This document shows positions 1 through 10,472 of a stretch of 53,978 nt of DNA, one piece after another; positions within the stretch are counted from its first letter, which is position 1; every line of letters begins with the position of its first letter. Under the pieces are notes generated by a model. That model worked only from the letters and a program-made list of their open reading frames with translations, searched no databases and had not been told where the DNA came from. This DNA comes from Chara braunii (taxonomy: Eukaryota > Streptophyta > Charophyceae > Charales > Characeae): assembly GCA_003427395.1 (NCBI GenBank), contig BFEA01000200.1, positions 1,325,866 through 1,379,843 of the forward strand, read 5' to 3'. The position numbers and the translations under genes are program-made.

Positions 1-70
<70 letters not shown>
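1..70. repeat. (GA)n microsatellite at window edge
   Basis: Pure GA dinucleotide run that starts at the window edge, so its true length is unknown. It is one of about ten long GA/CT tracts in this window. Confidence 0.97.
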
Positions 71-73
<3 letters not shown>

Positions 74-1009
74 AGTAGGCAAGGCAACACCTGCCAAATT
101 TATAAGGTCCCAGGTATGGCACCTCAACAGAGCATCTTCTACAGGGGCCCACTTAATAGGCACTTGAGAACTTAGGTCCCTGAGTTCCCTATGAATCCCT
201 ACTCTATATATTGAATGGAAATCTTATCTTCTAAGAAAGAAATAGAGAGAAAAGGGGAAATCTTTATTTTCTACGGTATATCCATGCTGGCAAAACTTTT
301 TCGGTCCAACCATGTTCTCGACGACTTTGCCCAAGACGTCACGGGAACAGACAAAACCTGATCCACGCCTACAGTTCTTTGAGTATGTGCATCTGAAAAT
401 TGAAAATTCTTTCTGCTAACGAATAAACAAGGTCACTAATTAACCTTTAACCCAAAAAAAAAAAAAAAAAAAAAAAAAGCCAGGCTCACTAAGCCGTAAA
501 ATAGTAAAAATTTGCAACATACTAAATTCCGAAAAGAACATCTGGAAACAAACACCGATAGCCCACAGCATACCCGAATGACGGCACCTATCATTCTCGA
601 ACTCAAGCTAGGGGTCCCTGAGCGACCATCCTCTACGTTGACAATCAAGGGCTGACAATCTAGGGGCCACCATCTAATGGTGGGAGCTGTCGTTCCCGTA
701 AATCAATAATGACCCCCAACCAACCATCGCTGTCACCCCTACTATCTCAGGATGATCGATCTCGTGGATCCACATCCCAACCGAAGAGGCTATGGCTAAG
801 AAAAAAGTCTATCTAACTAAGCTGTATGTATAGTTCAAGCTATTCAACCCTATACTGTAAATGAAAGGAAGGTCTAAAGCCTTAAAGGGGACCCCTGTGT
901 AACACCAGAAGGACTCCCCTACCCTCTTCACAGCTTTTAGGCTGGACTACCAAGTTCAAAGGAAACAAAAAAAAAAAAAAAAGCCTAAAAAGGTGCATTA
1001 CCCAGGGTT
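71..1009. other. No gene seen; intergenic
   Basis: No credible coding frame. The stretch holds a 25-nt poly-A run at 454-478 and a shorter A run near 967-982. Short ORFs crossing the A/T run are artefacts. Confidence 0.6.
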
Positions 1010-1126
1010 TTAAATGATGACAGAAAACCTAAAGGGGGTAAAGGGTGGGCAACGGCCGTGTACCACACCCCAACCTAAAAAATGGCATCCCCTTATACCC
1101 CCTTTAGGTTTTCTGTCATCATTTAA
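1010..1126. mobile_element. Small inverted-repeat element (MITE-like), 31-bp perfect arms
   Basis: Positions 1010-1040 and 1096-1126 are perfect reverse complements over 31 nt (outer end TTAAATGATGACAG, inner end AAGGGGGTA), separated by 55 nt. Both outer ends read TTAA, which could be a TTAA target site, as in piggyBac-type insertions, or part of the repeat itself. No coding capacity. Perfect arms imply a young insertion or a hairpin kept by selection. The superfamily cannot be assigned from this copy alone. Confidence 0.7.
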
Positions 1127-1555
1127 GAGGGGGCTGTTTATGTCATGAAAGGTCATCTACACAGCTACACGCAGTTCACAAGACAACCTTCACAAAGCAG
1201 AGCACTCACATCATACTCACAGATCAGGACAGTCCCCTTGACGCATCCTCCAGTAATGTAGTCCACATTCAGCCGAAAAAGTCCTTGCGTGAGTACCCCC
1301 ATAGTCGGTCAAATTGAATGCAAGAAAATTTCAAGGAAGTATTCCTTCATATCACTATCTTGATACATTAATTGAAATATAAATTATAATTTATAATTCG
1401 TATTAATAATTTAAATTACTATTAGTTGAATTTAAATCCCCATTGGCCGCCGTAGGCTAAACTACCCCGGTGCCATGTGTAAATGAATTCAACCGGTTCC
1501 ACGCTGTCTGCTACGCATCCAAACTGCACCTCCCTGGTATACTGGTGCATCTGCA

Positions 1556-1647
<92 letters not shown>

Positions 1648-2072
1648 GGAGTCTTCCTCCGCACCTAAGGACTTGGGACAAATCAACAGCAGAAGGATGT
1701 GTCCCCTGTGCCACCACTCTGATGAATGAAGCGGCTAAATTATGCTATATGGCAGCAGAGTATACAGATCAAACATAGGACCCGGAGTATAGCCAACGGA
1801 AGAGAGACAAGGCAGCTACATTATAGCCTCATTCCACGTCCACAGAGGATTTCTCAGTACGGCCTCAGCAAATACCAACCCCGTGAGCTCGAGGATCATG
1901 CCAGCCTCCAGTACTATCAGCTCTCTTTCATCTGCCACATGCGCACACCCAAGCACTAACCAGAGTGGTAAACACTAACCACGAGCTAGAATCAAGCGCG
2001 TAGAAAGTGAGCCATGTCATGTCATAACTCCCTAGCCAGGGACTATGCAGAGCAAAGCCTCCCATCGCCTAA
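1127..2072. other. No gene seen; AT-rich stretch and microsatellite
   Basis: No supported gene. It contains an AT-rich patch at about 1370-1430 and the GA tract at 1557-1649. The frames across it are repeat-encoded Arg-Glu or Ser-Leu polymers. Confidence 0.6.
1557..1649. repeat. (AG)n microsatellite
   Basis: About 93 nt of AG dinucleotides with one GGG interruption near 1638 and a terminal GGA. It explains the long Arg-Glu and Ser-Leu ORFs that cross it. Confidence 0.95.
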
Positions 2073-2121
2073 AGGAACTTAGCGAAGACTACCGTCACAC
2101 CAAGAAACTAAGCACTGAAGG

Positions 2122-2345
2122 CTTTCTTCTCCATCACCTAAAAAGAACTTAACTACAATCACCTACCTCTATTTCTTCTCCATCACCTAAAAAGAGCCTA
2201 ACTACTATCACCTACCTCTCTTTCTTCTCCATCGCCTGAAAAGAGCCTAACTACTATCACCTACCTCTCTTTCCTCTCCATCACCTAAAGAACCTAACTA
2301 CTATCAGCTAACTCTGTTTCTTCTCCACTACCTAAAGAAATAAGG
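2122..2345. repeat. 49-bp minisatellite, about 4.5 copies
   Basis: The phrase TTTCTTCTCCATCACCTAAA recurs at about 2123, 2172, 2221, 2270 and 2318, a period of 49 bp, followed each time by AACTA..ATCACCTACCTCT. A more diverged unit precedes it at about 2073-2121. No coding frame. Confidence 0.85.
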
Positions 2346-2867
2346 TAGTGAAGGCTACCACTTTCTTTCTTCTGCGGCCCGGACCAAGGAACTCAACCTA
2401 ACCGAAAAAGAGTTATAAATGATAACAGAAAAAGAGTTATAACTTATAAATGATAACAGAAGAGGATAACATATAGAAATCGAACAATGTTGTCGGTCAC
2501 GAGCCGGCTGCCTGCTGCCATGTGAATAGACCCCACTTCCACAAGCGCCCAACTGTGAAGTTCATCGCTGCTGTCGATGTAGTGGTCTGGAGAACCAAAT
2601 CATTTCAGGCTTCTAGGCAAAAGAGAAAAATGATTCCATGTTCCACATGAAGAGCAGGTGACGCACATGAAGGTCGTCAAAACGCTGTTAGCACAAACAG
2701 TCCCTGGGCATACTTGGAGTAATGCATGACGCTCTCTCTCTCCTTCTGCCCTATCGATAAGTGAGGAATCTACCCTTTCCTGTGATCCATCACCATACAC
2801 AAACCCGATTGAACCTCCCCCTCCCCCTCCCCCTCTCAATTGCAAGCTGTCTTATGCCCGCAAAATG

Positions 2868-2935
2868 CGTTCAAAACGCAATCAAAAAGTGATCGAAACG
2901 CAATCGAAACGCAATCAAAACGCGATCAAAACTCA
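2868..2935. repeat. 11-bp repeats (AAAACGCAATC)
   Basis: About six degenerate copies of the 11-mer RAAACGCAATC lie 50-120 nt past the stop codon of the LRAT gene, in its probable 3' flank. No further function can be argued from the sequence. Confidence 0.75.
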
Positions 2936-2988
2936 GTCAGTCCGCATTATTGGAAGGACTGACTCACTCACTGACCAGAACAGGAAAA

Positions 2989-4812
2989 TCAACTGAGGTT
3001 TGCGGAAGAGAGGATCCCCACCATCTTCTCCACATCCATCGGGTGAACTGCTTGCGATTGGCTAAAATCGGTGGCCTTGTGAATCAAGTACCTAATGTAA
3101 GCCTCAAGAAGTGTGTGCGATGACTTGAGGGCAGCGATCGCTGAGATGGCGGCATCAGCTTCACTGCTCCTTATGGAGGTACCACACCCATCCGCAGAGG
3201 CCTCCAAAACCTCCTTCGCTCTGTCCAACGCAAAGTCGAAAAAGGTCGTCCATTGCTGAGAGAAAGAAGGAGAGCGCTGTAATGGCTCTCCCTTCACAGA
3301 TGTATCAGACGTTTCTGCCCCTGTCCCCACGACAGGGGGTACGGAACCAGACAGTCTACCTGACAGAAGAATCGGTTGGTGCACGGTGTCATCAGTCGAC
3401 GGAAGGCATTCGATTCCGTGCTTCAGGATGTATTCCTCTCGCACCTCCAACAAGAACTTGGCAAGCGTGAATGGAATTGATATCGGGTGCTCGACTCCGT
3501 ATGCCACTGTCGCGATAGTCGAAATAGCAGCAGAAGCTTGAGTGCAGTTCTTTGCATGGTGCTGTCCCTCTTTCGCAACAAACTCTTTTGACGAGTGTAA
3601 CACGAACAGTGCAATCGCCTCTGACACAGACAGTGAATGCACAGCAGCAATAGTACCATTAATTGCTGCTAAAGCCGCTTTCTTCAGCACGGCAACCATC
3701 CCTCCAGCATGAGCCTGCTTCTCGCCCTCAGCCGCCGGATCGGGCAAGAAAACTAACCCTGTTTTGCAATACAAGGCAAAGTCCTCTGAATTGTTCCGCA
3801 GAGGATCGTATGGCCCAAACCCGAAAGGATGTTGCAGAAGATATTTAGCCCGATGGAGCACAGCTTCCGCAGGATCTGATTGGGCCATTGTACAGGTGCC
3901 CCTTAGTTTGACGACCTTGGCGAGACGGGCAACCCCGTACTGGTAGCGATAAAGCTCTCCTCCAAGAAGAAATTGCACCAGATTCGACCTGACCACGGAG
4001 CCTTTCATTAACGCAGCAATCTCGTGCATGGCATTATCGCAACAAGCATCTTGCTCGTTCCTTGCTACCGGCTCAGTGTTTGGCTGTGAGCAAGTTGATT
4101 GCTCAGCTAGTACTAGATGATGTGCATCACGCGAAGTAGGGGAAGAGTCCAAGGAAGTGGAGCGGGTAGGTGACATATCGGTTGTACACAAAGTGGATGC
4201 TCTGATGGACGGATCACCTGCTAAGGAGGCAGCGACGCAAGGCACCGACAAGGCATCAGCAGATGCAACCGGAGTCGCGGGCACTGCAGGCACAGCAGTG
4301 CACAAAGTGGACGCTCTGATGGACGGATCACCTGCTAGGGAGGCAGCGACACAAGGCACCAACAAGGCATCAGCAGATGCAACAGGAGTCGCGGGCACTG
4401 CAGGCACAGCAGGTGCTGCAGTCTCTACTTGCGTGGCAGGCATAGGTGGCAACGAGTTACAAAGGGAAACTACTGGCGAACGCATGCCAGAGCTGGAGAT
4501 CAAAGAAGATGCTGCAGAAACCGCTGCAGAAGGGCACAATGGTTTTATGACCATGGAGGGATCGGAGTGTGGTGGTGTTGGAGCAGAGATTCTCAGTGGC
4601 GTCGATGACGAGTGCACAGTTCCTGCTGAGATGGAGTGAATCCTGTGCAGCTGGCTTATATGAAGGTTGTGCATAAACCCATTGAAGAAAACAACTTCAT
4701 CCTTTCCCACATAGATCCCATGATAGGTGTAAGCATAACAAGACCGCCATGTGTAAATGTGGTCGCCAGGCTTGAGATCAGCCGGGTGCACTCGATTCGA
4801 CAGAAGAGTCAT
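2989..4812 (-). CDS. LRAT/NC-domain protein (plant type), 607 aa
   Basis: The protein begins MTLLSNRVHPADLKPGDHIY, which matches the start of plant NC-domain (LRAT-like, NlpC/P60 fold) proteins. For that reason I choose the ATG at 4812 and not the upstream TTG. His31 in YTYHGIYVG is the expected catalytic histidine. The second half of the domain, residues about 280-355, carries the family phrases GGELYRYQYG, GTCTMAQSDP and FGFGPYDPLRNN followed by SEDFALYCKTG. Plant relatives have Cys in the NCEDF motif; here codon 342 is TCA (Ser), so thiol acyltransferase or hydrolase chemistry is unlikely unless Ser substitutes. A Pro/Ala/Ser-rich insert of about 200 residues, including a 38-residue tandem duplication, separates the two halves where relatives have a short linker. 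Residues 360-607 are an alanine-rich, probably helical tail of unknown function. No intron is apparent. Relatives are inferred to act on lipids at membranes; the substrate is unknown. Confidence 0.85.
   Translation of the reverse strand: MTLLSNRVHPADLKPGDHIYTWRSCYAYTYHGIYVGKDEVVFFNGFMHNLHISQLHRIHSISAGTVHSSSTPLRISAPTPPHSDPSMVIKPLCPSAAVSAASSLISSSGMRSPVVSLCNSLPPMPATQVETAAPAVPAVPATPVASADALLVPCVAASLAGDPSIRASTLCTAVPAVPATPVASADALSVPCVAASLAGDPSIRASTLCTTDMSPTRSTSLDSSPTSRDAHHLVLAEQSTCSQPNTEPVARNEQDACCDNAMHEIAALMKGSVVRSNLVQFLLGGELYRYQYGVARLAKVVKLRGTCTMAQSDPAEAVLHRAKYLLQHPFGFGPYDPLRNNSEDFALYCKTGLVFLPDPAAEGEKQAHAGGMVAVLKKAALAAINGTIAAVHSLSVSEAIALFVLHSSKEFVAKEGQHHAKNCTQASAAISTIATVAYGVEHPISIPFTLAKFLLEVREEYILKHGIECLPSTDDTVHQPILLSGRLSGSVPPVVGTGAETSDTSVKGEPLQRSPSFSQQWTTFFDFALDRAKEVLEASADGCGTSIRSSEADAAISAIAALKSSHTLLEAYIRYLIHKATDFSQSQAVHPMDVEKMVGILSSANLS
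4187..4414. repeat. 114-bp in-frame tandem duplication inside the LRAT gene
   Basis: CACAAAGTGG starts at 4187 and again at 4301, and the 114 nt that follow are nearly identical. The period is 38 codons, so the reading frame is kept. It encodes two copies of a Val/Ala/Pro-rich segment (ATPVASADAL..VPCVAASLAG) in the low-complexity insert. Confidence 0.9.
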
Positions 4813-4892
4813 CTCTATTACCGTCAGGAGAAAGAGCTTGCCTGAGGTTGCCTCACTTGCAGAAGGTAAAGGTCTCGATTCACCCAACTGAT

Positions 4893-4957
4893 GACCGTCT
4901 CAGCTCCCCCGAAGGTTGTTGCTCTATCCAGCTGAGCTAAGAATGCAACTCACCCAA
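4893..4957 (-). other. tRNA-like A-box fragment
   Basis: On the minus strand the phrase TAGCTCAGCTGGATAGAGC is a good D-arm/A-box, preceded by a plausible acceptor strand (GCATTCT). No matching anticodon stem or T-arm follows, so this is a tRNA or SINE-head relic. It sits just upstream of the LRAT start. A promoter role is possible but unsupported. Confidence 0.4.
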
Positions 4958-5040
4958 AAGAGTCAATGCACTCACTCACTCACTCGCTAACTCCCGCTCC
5001 TCCTCTGGCCAACGACAGTTTCCACAGCACAGCACTCTCT

Positions 5041-5490
5041 ATCAGTCCTCAAACCGAACGCCCACAACGGAAGGCATCTATACTGGGCAAAGCTGGGAGG
5101 AGCAGTTCTCCACACGAAGGCCAAACCTGAATGAACCTGAAAGAAACATAGACTGACTTCCACTGACTGTAGCAGTTCTCTCATCACATCACGTCACGTC
5201 ACATCACATAATGTCACGTCACGTCACATCATGTCACGTCACGTCAGTCCTCAAACAGAACAGCAATACACTAAAAGGCATTCAGCTGCACTGGTGAGCA
5301 AAGCTGGGAGGAGCAGTCACACGAAGGCCGAACCTGAATGAAACAGAAACTGGCTGTCAGAGACTGTGGTAGTTCTCTTGCCACATCACGTCAGTCCTCA
5401 TTCGGCTGCATTGATGAGCAAAGCTGGGAGCAGTTCGCCACACGAAGCCCAACCCTGAACGAAACGGTGACTGACCGTCAGCGTCTGTAA
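5041..5490. repeat. Diverged tandem repeat with CACGT microsatellite
   Basis: Three diverged copies start at about 5041, 5241 and 5395. They share CAGTCCTCAAAC or CAGTCCTCATTC, GCAAAGCTGGGAG, CACACGAAG and GTTCTC, with periods of about 200 and 155 bp. A run of TCACG/TCACA pentamers (5179-5247) separates the first two. The block lies upstream of the LRAT gene. The repeated CACGT could bind bZIP or bHLH factors, but that is speculation. Confidence 0.7.
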
Positions 5491-6073
5491 AACATCTATA
5501 GATTACCTGCGATTCACCGATAAAGAAAAAGGAAACGAAAGCGCAAACCGCATCCGTTCACTTGATTCCTGGCCAAATAACACAACTCCAAGAGTGTGGC
5601 TGTGCATCCAACTAATATAAAACACAAAATAAACACCTCATCAAGATCGAGACAACTCATTTTGAGTAGAATCGGCTGAACGGCCAACCACTTATTCTGT
5701 CATCCAAAAACTTCTTAGTTTACAACCGGCCCTCTCGGTGCACTGAGCAACAACCAAGCCTCATAGCGTTTCAAAACCTACACTATGCACCCACATCCAT
5801 AATGATTATTAATGACATCATGGTGTTTAGCCCCAATGATGCTACGGATTGGTATTCATGTGATGTTGGCAGAAGAAGGTGCAAATTTGCAAGTGCTGCA
5901 GGGGTGCCCAAAACATTTGCGCTGCAGGTCATGAGCCGTGCAGTGCAATTTCTTTTGCACCAGACAATGAAAAATAAATTCAAGTTGTGTCGTGCAGCAC
6001 TGCTTAGTGCAAATGACTTTTATGCAACACTGCAAATTTGTGCCCCATGACTGCATGCCACACATACACAGAC

Positions 6074-6076
<3 letters not shown>

Positions 6077-6164
<88 letters not shown>
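6077..6164. repeat. (GA)n microsatellite
   Basis: About 88 nt of pure GA dinucleotides. Confidence 0.96.
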
Positions 6165-6166
<2 letters not shown>

Positions 6167-6714
6167 GCACAGTTACATCGCCTCGACAGGCATCCACTCT
6201 TTTAGGGAGACAAGAAAATGCCTGCATTCTGCAGTTGTATTTCAGGCACCACTGGCCTTGATCACAGGCCCTGGCTATGCCAGGATGTGAGCCCTCGCAG
6301 GGGTCCTTTTTCCTAGGTTGTGGCGTCTAATACTTTCAGGCGGTCCCAAGGGCCACGCGGGCTGGATTTTCACGAGCCTGGCAGGCCCTACTGGGGTCTG
6401 CAAAATCCGGCACCTGCGTGACCGGGCACTGAAAATCCATGCCGCACGCTGCTTTGTCACACATGGCCTGTCGGCCGATGCGACAGCAGCGAACAGCTGA
6501 TGCCACGTCGCACGGTTGCGCCCCTAACTGTTTCGGGCCCGGGCCACTTTTGGAACAGGCCCAGGAGTCAGATACTGCGCCAGCACGTGAAGCTACTGGA
6601 AACCACGCACGTTTCGCCAGGGGAGGCCGAGGGCAGCTTCCACTTTCCATACAGGAAAGTTTTGACCTCCAGTCCAGACACTCTGGCTGGAGGCCTTGTG
6701 CAGCAGCGCTGCCG

Positions 6715-6792
6715 CTTCCAGAACAGGGAGGCGTTGGGCGCTTCCAGAACAGGGAGGCGTTGGGCGCTTCCAGAACAGGGAGGCGTTGGGCG
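6715..6792. repeat. 26-bp tandem triplication
   Basis: Three identical consecutive copies of a 26-bp unit beginning CTTCCAGAACAGGGAGGCG, at 6715, 6741 and 6767. Confidence 0.9.
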
Positions 6793-7571
6793 CTGGCTAG
6801 TAAGGGCGCACATGAGCACTGGGTGCAGGCTGCTGGGCGCAGCTGAGAACGAGTGGCAGCCATAGCCGGGCTGCTCGCTCAGTTTGCCGGTGCAGTTGGA
6901 TGTTGGTCCTTGGGCATATTATCAGTGACAATGGAATTTTGAATTTTGTGCTGCCATAGCTGGAGCTTGGTCAGGCTAGGGTTTGTCATAACGTTGGTTC
7001 TGTCCATCAGAATTCAGTCTTGTTTGTCCCTGGTAAACCGCAATTCAGTATCTAGTCTGTCTGAAATCACATTGTCACATTTGATGTTTTGAGTCAATTA
7101 CAATGAAATTTGTACTTTGCCATACCCTGGGTATGGCATACCGGGGTCATCCAATGGTAGAGACAGTAGGAGAAGTCTAAAAATAGACCAACCCAGTAAA
7201 TCGTTACATCTTGGTCATTTGTGGATACCTGTCAGTCGCTATCAGTCACTCTGTCTAATTACTAATCAATACTAATCAGTCCTTGATTGCATCATATAAC
7301 TTATCGACACAGGATTTGAAATAGTTGCACTCAATTAGGGTGCCAGGGCAGTGAATGGAAATCGTGAAATGGTTTTTGCTGAGTATGCTCTAAACTAACC
7401 CCTGAGCCTCAAGCAGTCAGCAGGGACTGAGCGCTTGTTTGCTCATGCTAACCAACTTCTCCTTCCAGTCAGGTGGCAGTGATTGGGTGAGTACTGAAGA
7501 GAAGCCTCAATCCCTGTTGACTTCCTTTCTTTCTTCTTATTTCTTTTGTCTGTATTGTGGATTTGGTAAAC

Positions 7572-8504
7572 ATGTCGGACACTGAGAAGGTCGAAGCTTC
7601 TAAACAGAAGCCTGAGACCCGTCTTTCAGAACTTGATGCAGCCCTGCTTGCTAAAGAGGCTAAACTCAGAAAGCAAGCAGAAGCGGTGGAAACTCTGAAG
7701 GAGGAAAAGAGGCGGAGAGAGGAGGCCGGCCAGAAGGAGGCCAGAAGGAGACTTCTCATTGCAAACATGGGGCGGATCAGGGCTAGTGGGACGTCCAGTC
7801 CGTACAATAAGGACATTGTTGAGTTCGTCCTCTTGCAGGACCATATCAACCGGTCCTATTTTGCTAACAGGGATGAGAGGATCAGCAGTCTGGAGGACCG
7901 TCAATCTGAGCTTTCAAAAAAGTTTGACGGGATCTCCTCCAAACTGGATCAGCTCTTTGCACATTTGCAGGTCCCCACTACCCTGAAAGTCCCTACACCG
8001 CCTAGGAGTCCCAAGGGAAGCTCCCAGAAAGCCCCACAATCCAAAACTGCATCCCCAACCTCTACACCCAAATCAACAGCCGCCTCACAACCTTGAAGTT
8101 TGTTTGATCTATAGTGGCCCAAGTTGACACCTCCACCCATGTTCTCTAGGGAGGACCCCAAGGTGGATGTTGCAGATTGGGTTACTGCACAAAGAACCTA
8201 TGTGAGTGGGTTCAAACGTGACGAGGATGTGAAGGTGAGCGAAATCCTTGCTCGTCTGAAGAGGACTGGACTGAAATGGTGCACCTCCACCTCTGACAAG
8301 CAGGGATTGGAGATGTCTGAGTGGGCGCAAAAACTGGGGGTGGCCGATTTTCTGCAGGGACTAAATGATCGGTTTGCAAACAAGGAGCAGGCCACGAAAG
8401 CAACAGACAAGATTGTCCGTCTGGGCCAAAAAAAATGGGACGGCTCCTTATCCAAACTGTACTCCAGTCTGACTTCGACTCCTGGGTTGGAGATGAGTGA
8501 GTAG
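7572..8504 (+). pseudogene. Ty3/gypsy gag, copy 1 (two in-frame stops)
   Basis: The ATG at 7572 (MSDTEKVEASKQKPETRLSE) is preferred to the upstream GTG. Residues about 15-70 form a charged coiled coil (KEAKLRKQAEAVETLKEEKR). The frame runs to a TGA at 8094-8096, meets a TAG at 8112-8114 and reopens in the same frame to 8504, where the segment DPKVDVADWVTAQRTYVSGF looks like the capsid start of plant Ty3 Gag. It would have formed the particle shell and bound RNA. It is inactive as it stands unless the stops are real ends of separate proteins. Confidence 0.65.
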
Positions 8505-8733
8505 GATCAGCTCATTCACTTCCTGAGAGCAGCGCCTGGAGAATACCAGCTTGCATTGAGGGCCATAGGGAATGGTGGTCCTTTGGCAGAGCAGCCCTGG
8601 ACTTGGAGTCCAAACTCCATGTTCAGGAAACCCCTTCTGAAGGAAGGAAGAGACCTTCCTCAAAAGGCAGAAGAGAGGAAGGGTGCTCTCTTTGCTGCAG
8701 CCTCAAGTTCATAAGATGAGGTAGTTTCTCAGA

Positions 8734-8946
8734 GTGGGAGCCCTCCATCTGAAACTCCTTCGTCTTCTGCTACAGATTCAGTTGTTTTTGCCCTCCACCT
8801 TCCCCTGGCATGCACTTAGGATCCAAGAGGGAGTATGGAGGAAGAGGAAGGACAAGGTAGTCTGCCTGAGGTGCGAGGGAAATCATTATCTGAAGGACTG
8901 TCCCCACATGCCTCGCATGCCCTCGAGCTCTAGTTCAAATAACTAG
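8734..8946 (+). pseudogene. Gag nucleocapsid segment with CCHC-like knuckle
   Basis: The frame encodes VVCLRCEGNHYLKDCPHMP. The spacing is C-X2-C-X3-H-X4-C, one residue shorter than the usual C-X2-C-X4-H-X4-C retroviral zinc knuckle. It is in a different frame from the upstream gag, so at least one frameshift lies between 8504 and 8860. It belongs to the same decayed retroelement. Confidence 0.6.
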
Positions 8947-9177
8947 AGCGGAGAAAGCTGGAAAAAGCAACTCCTTACACCTGTGTTGATTCTTCTGATG
9001 AAAGTGGGTCTTCACCCTCTCTAGCTGACATTTTTCTTGGAGTTGCAGCATCAGGATCCTTCACTTATGAGGACCATTGATCTGGATGAAACGTGGGAGA
9101 GGATGAATTGCAGGTCCTTGCTGATTTTTTCCTGTCCTTGCAGGAGAAGAAAAAGCACAGACAGGATCTCATCCTGG

Positions 9178-9404
9178 GTTGACTCTCCATCCTAGGAGCC
9201 AGGTTCAAAGGGTTGTTGGATTGTGGGGCTATGTCTCCCAAGACAGTCAACAGACTGCACTTGGATTAGAGACTGGTTAAGTTGCAGTAGCCGATTGAGG
9301 TTCGCATAGGTGACTCATCTAGAGTCAGGATCACGACTGCAGACAAAGGTTTACCTGTAACCTTTGACAGGCAGGGAGAAATCGGGCAGCGCCTGGATTT
9401 TTAT
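9178..9404 (+). pseudogene. Retropepsin-like protease fragment
   Basis: The frame reads FKGLLDCGAMSPKTVNRLHL, then a TAG. DCGA sits where retropepsins have DSGA or DTGA. The later flap-like FPILPFDLVFSLQWL, in the ORF that follows, corresponds to the DIILGMDWL block at the end of gypsy proteases. The two parts are now in separate frames. Confidence 0.55.
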
Positions 9405-10289
9405 GTGTTTCCTATTTTACCCTTTGACCTTGTCTTCTCACTGCAGTGGCTTCAGGCCACCAACCCCAGGATCAACTGGCGGATCCCTAGGGTTGAGTTG
9501 CCTGATCGGCGAGGGGAATACCAACCTTGTATGATTGTTGATGAGTACGACTCGATCAGCAACTGTTATTGTATGTGTGCCCATGAGTTTTATCAGTTTT
9601 CGCGCCAGACTGACCACACTCGTCTATTTGTAGCTCATGTTAAACAGACCAATGTGGAGACTGCCCCTTGTCCCTCTCAAATTCAGCAAGTGGTTGACCG
9701 GTTCTCAGACCTTATGCAAGAGCCTACTGGACTTGCCCACAGGCAGACCAAGCATAAAATCGAGCTCCTGCCTGGCACGGTCCCTCCCAAGGGCCAGGTC
9801 TACAAGATGTCCCCTGCTGAACTTGATGAGCTCAAGAAACAGCTAGCAACCCTGACCAGCAACGACTCAATACGTCGTAGCACATATGAGTTTGGGGCAC
9901 CAGTTCTCTTTGTTCCCAAAGGGAATGGTGAGTTCAGAATGTGTGTGGACTACAGGTGCCTCAATAAGATCACGAGGAAGTCTACAGAGCCTCTTCCTCA
10001 GATCGATGATCTGTTGGATATGGTGCAAGGCTTCACTATTTTCAACAAGATCGACCTCAAATCTGGCTATCACCACATTGAGATGGTTGAAGGTGATGTC
10101 CACAAGACAACCTTCAAAACCAAATATGGTACATATGAGTATCTAGTTATGCTATTCCGTCTTTGCAATGCCCCTGGCACTTTCCAAACAGAGATGCATC
10201 GCATCCTCAGGCCTTACCAGGACAAGTTTGTAATTGTCTATTTGGATGATATTATAATATTCAATCATAATGCCCAGGAGCATGCATAG
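9405..10289 (+). pseudogene. Ty3/gypsy reverse transcriptase, copy 1
   Basis: An open frame of 294 codons holding most of a gypsy RT: linker (PTGLAHRQTKHKIELLPGT), fingers (FGAPVLFVPKGNGEFRMCVD), palm (FNKIDLKSGYHHIEM), LFRLCNAPGTFQ, and the catalytic box VIVYLDDIIIF with both aspartates present. It stops after QEHA, where RNase H should follow; that domain is missing. It would have copied element RNA into DNA. Truncation makes it non-autonomous. Confidence 0.85.
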
Positions 10290-10472
10290 CATCCGCCTGT
10301 TGTCGTTCTGGCCTTACATGATAGCCAATACAAGATCAACAGGGGGAAGTCCTCTTTTGGAGTGAACTCTATTGTCTGCCCTTTCTCGTAGGCCTCTCGT
10401 AGGCTTGACTCTCTCTTCTTGATCTCCTTTACTCATTCCTTTGGGGAGAAGACTCGTTAGACAATTGCCCGT

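Larger units (their letters stand above)
5491..7571. other. No gene seen; microsatellite and 26-bp repeat
   Basis: No coding frame is supported. It holds the GA tract at 6077-6164, the 26-bp triplication at 6715-6792 and a perfect 10-bp palindrome (TGCCATACCC..GGGTATGGCA) at 7111-7132. The 3' part may be the leader of the retroelement that follows. I could not identify its LTR or primer-binding site. Confidence 0.5.

Noticed and set aside
1422-1778. Long ORFs of Arg-Glu or Ser-Leu repeats over GA tracts (also at 5856-6261, 12679-13095, 14264-14689, 20335-20924, 25907-26146)
   Set aside because: They exist only because a dinucleotide repeat has no stop codons; flanks show no domain or coding signal.
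4157-4639. 160-codon plus-strand ORF opposite the LRAT gene
   Set aside because: Antisense shadow of the low-complexity, GC-rich insert; its repeat is the complement of the duplicated coding segment.
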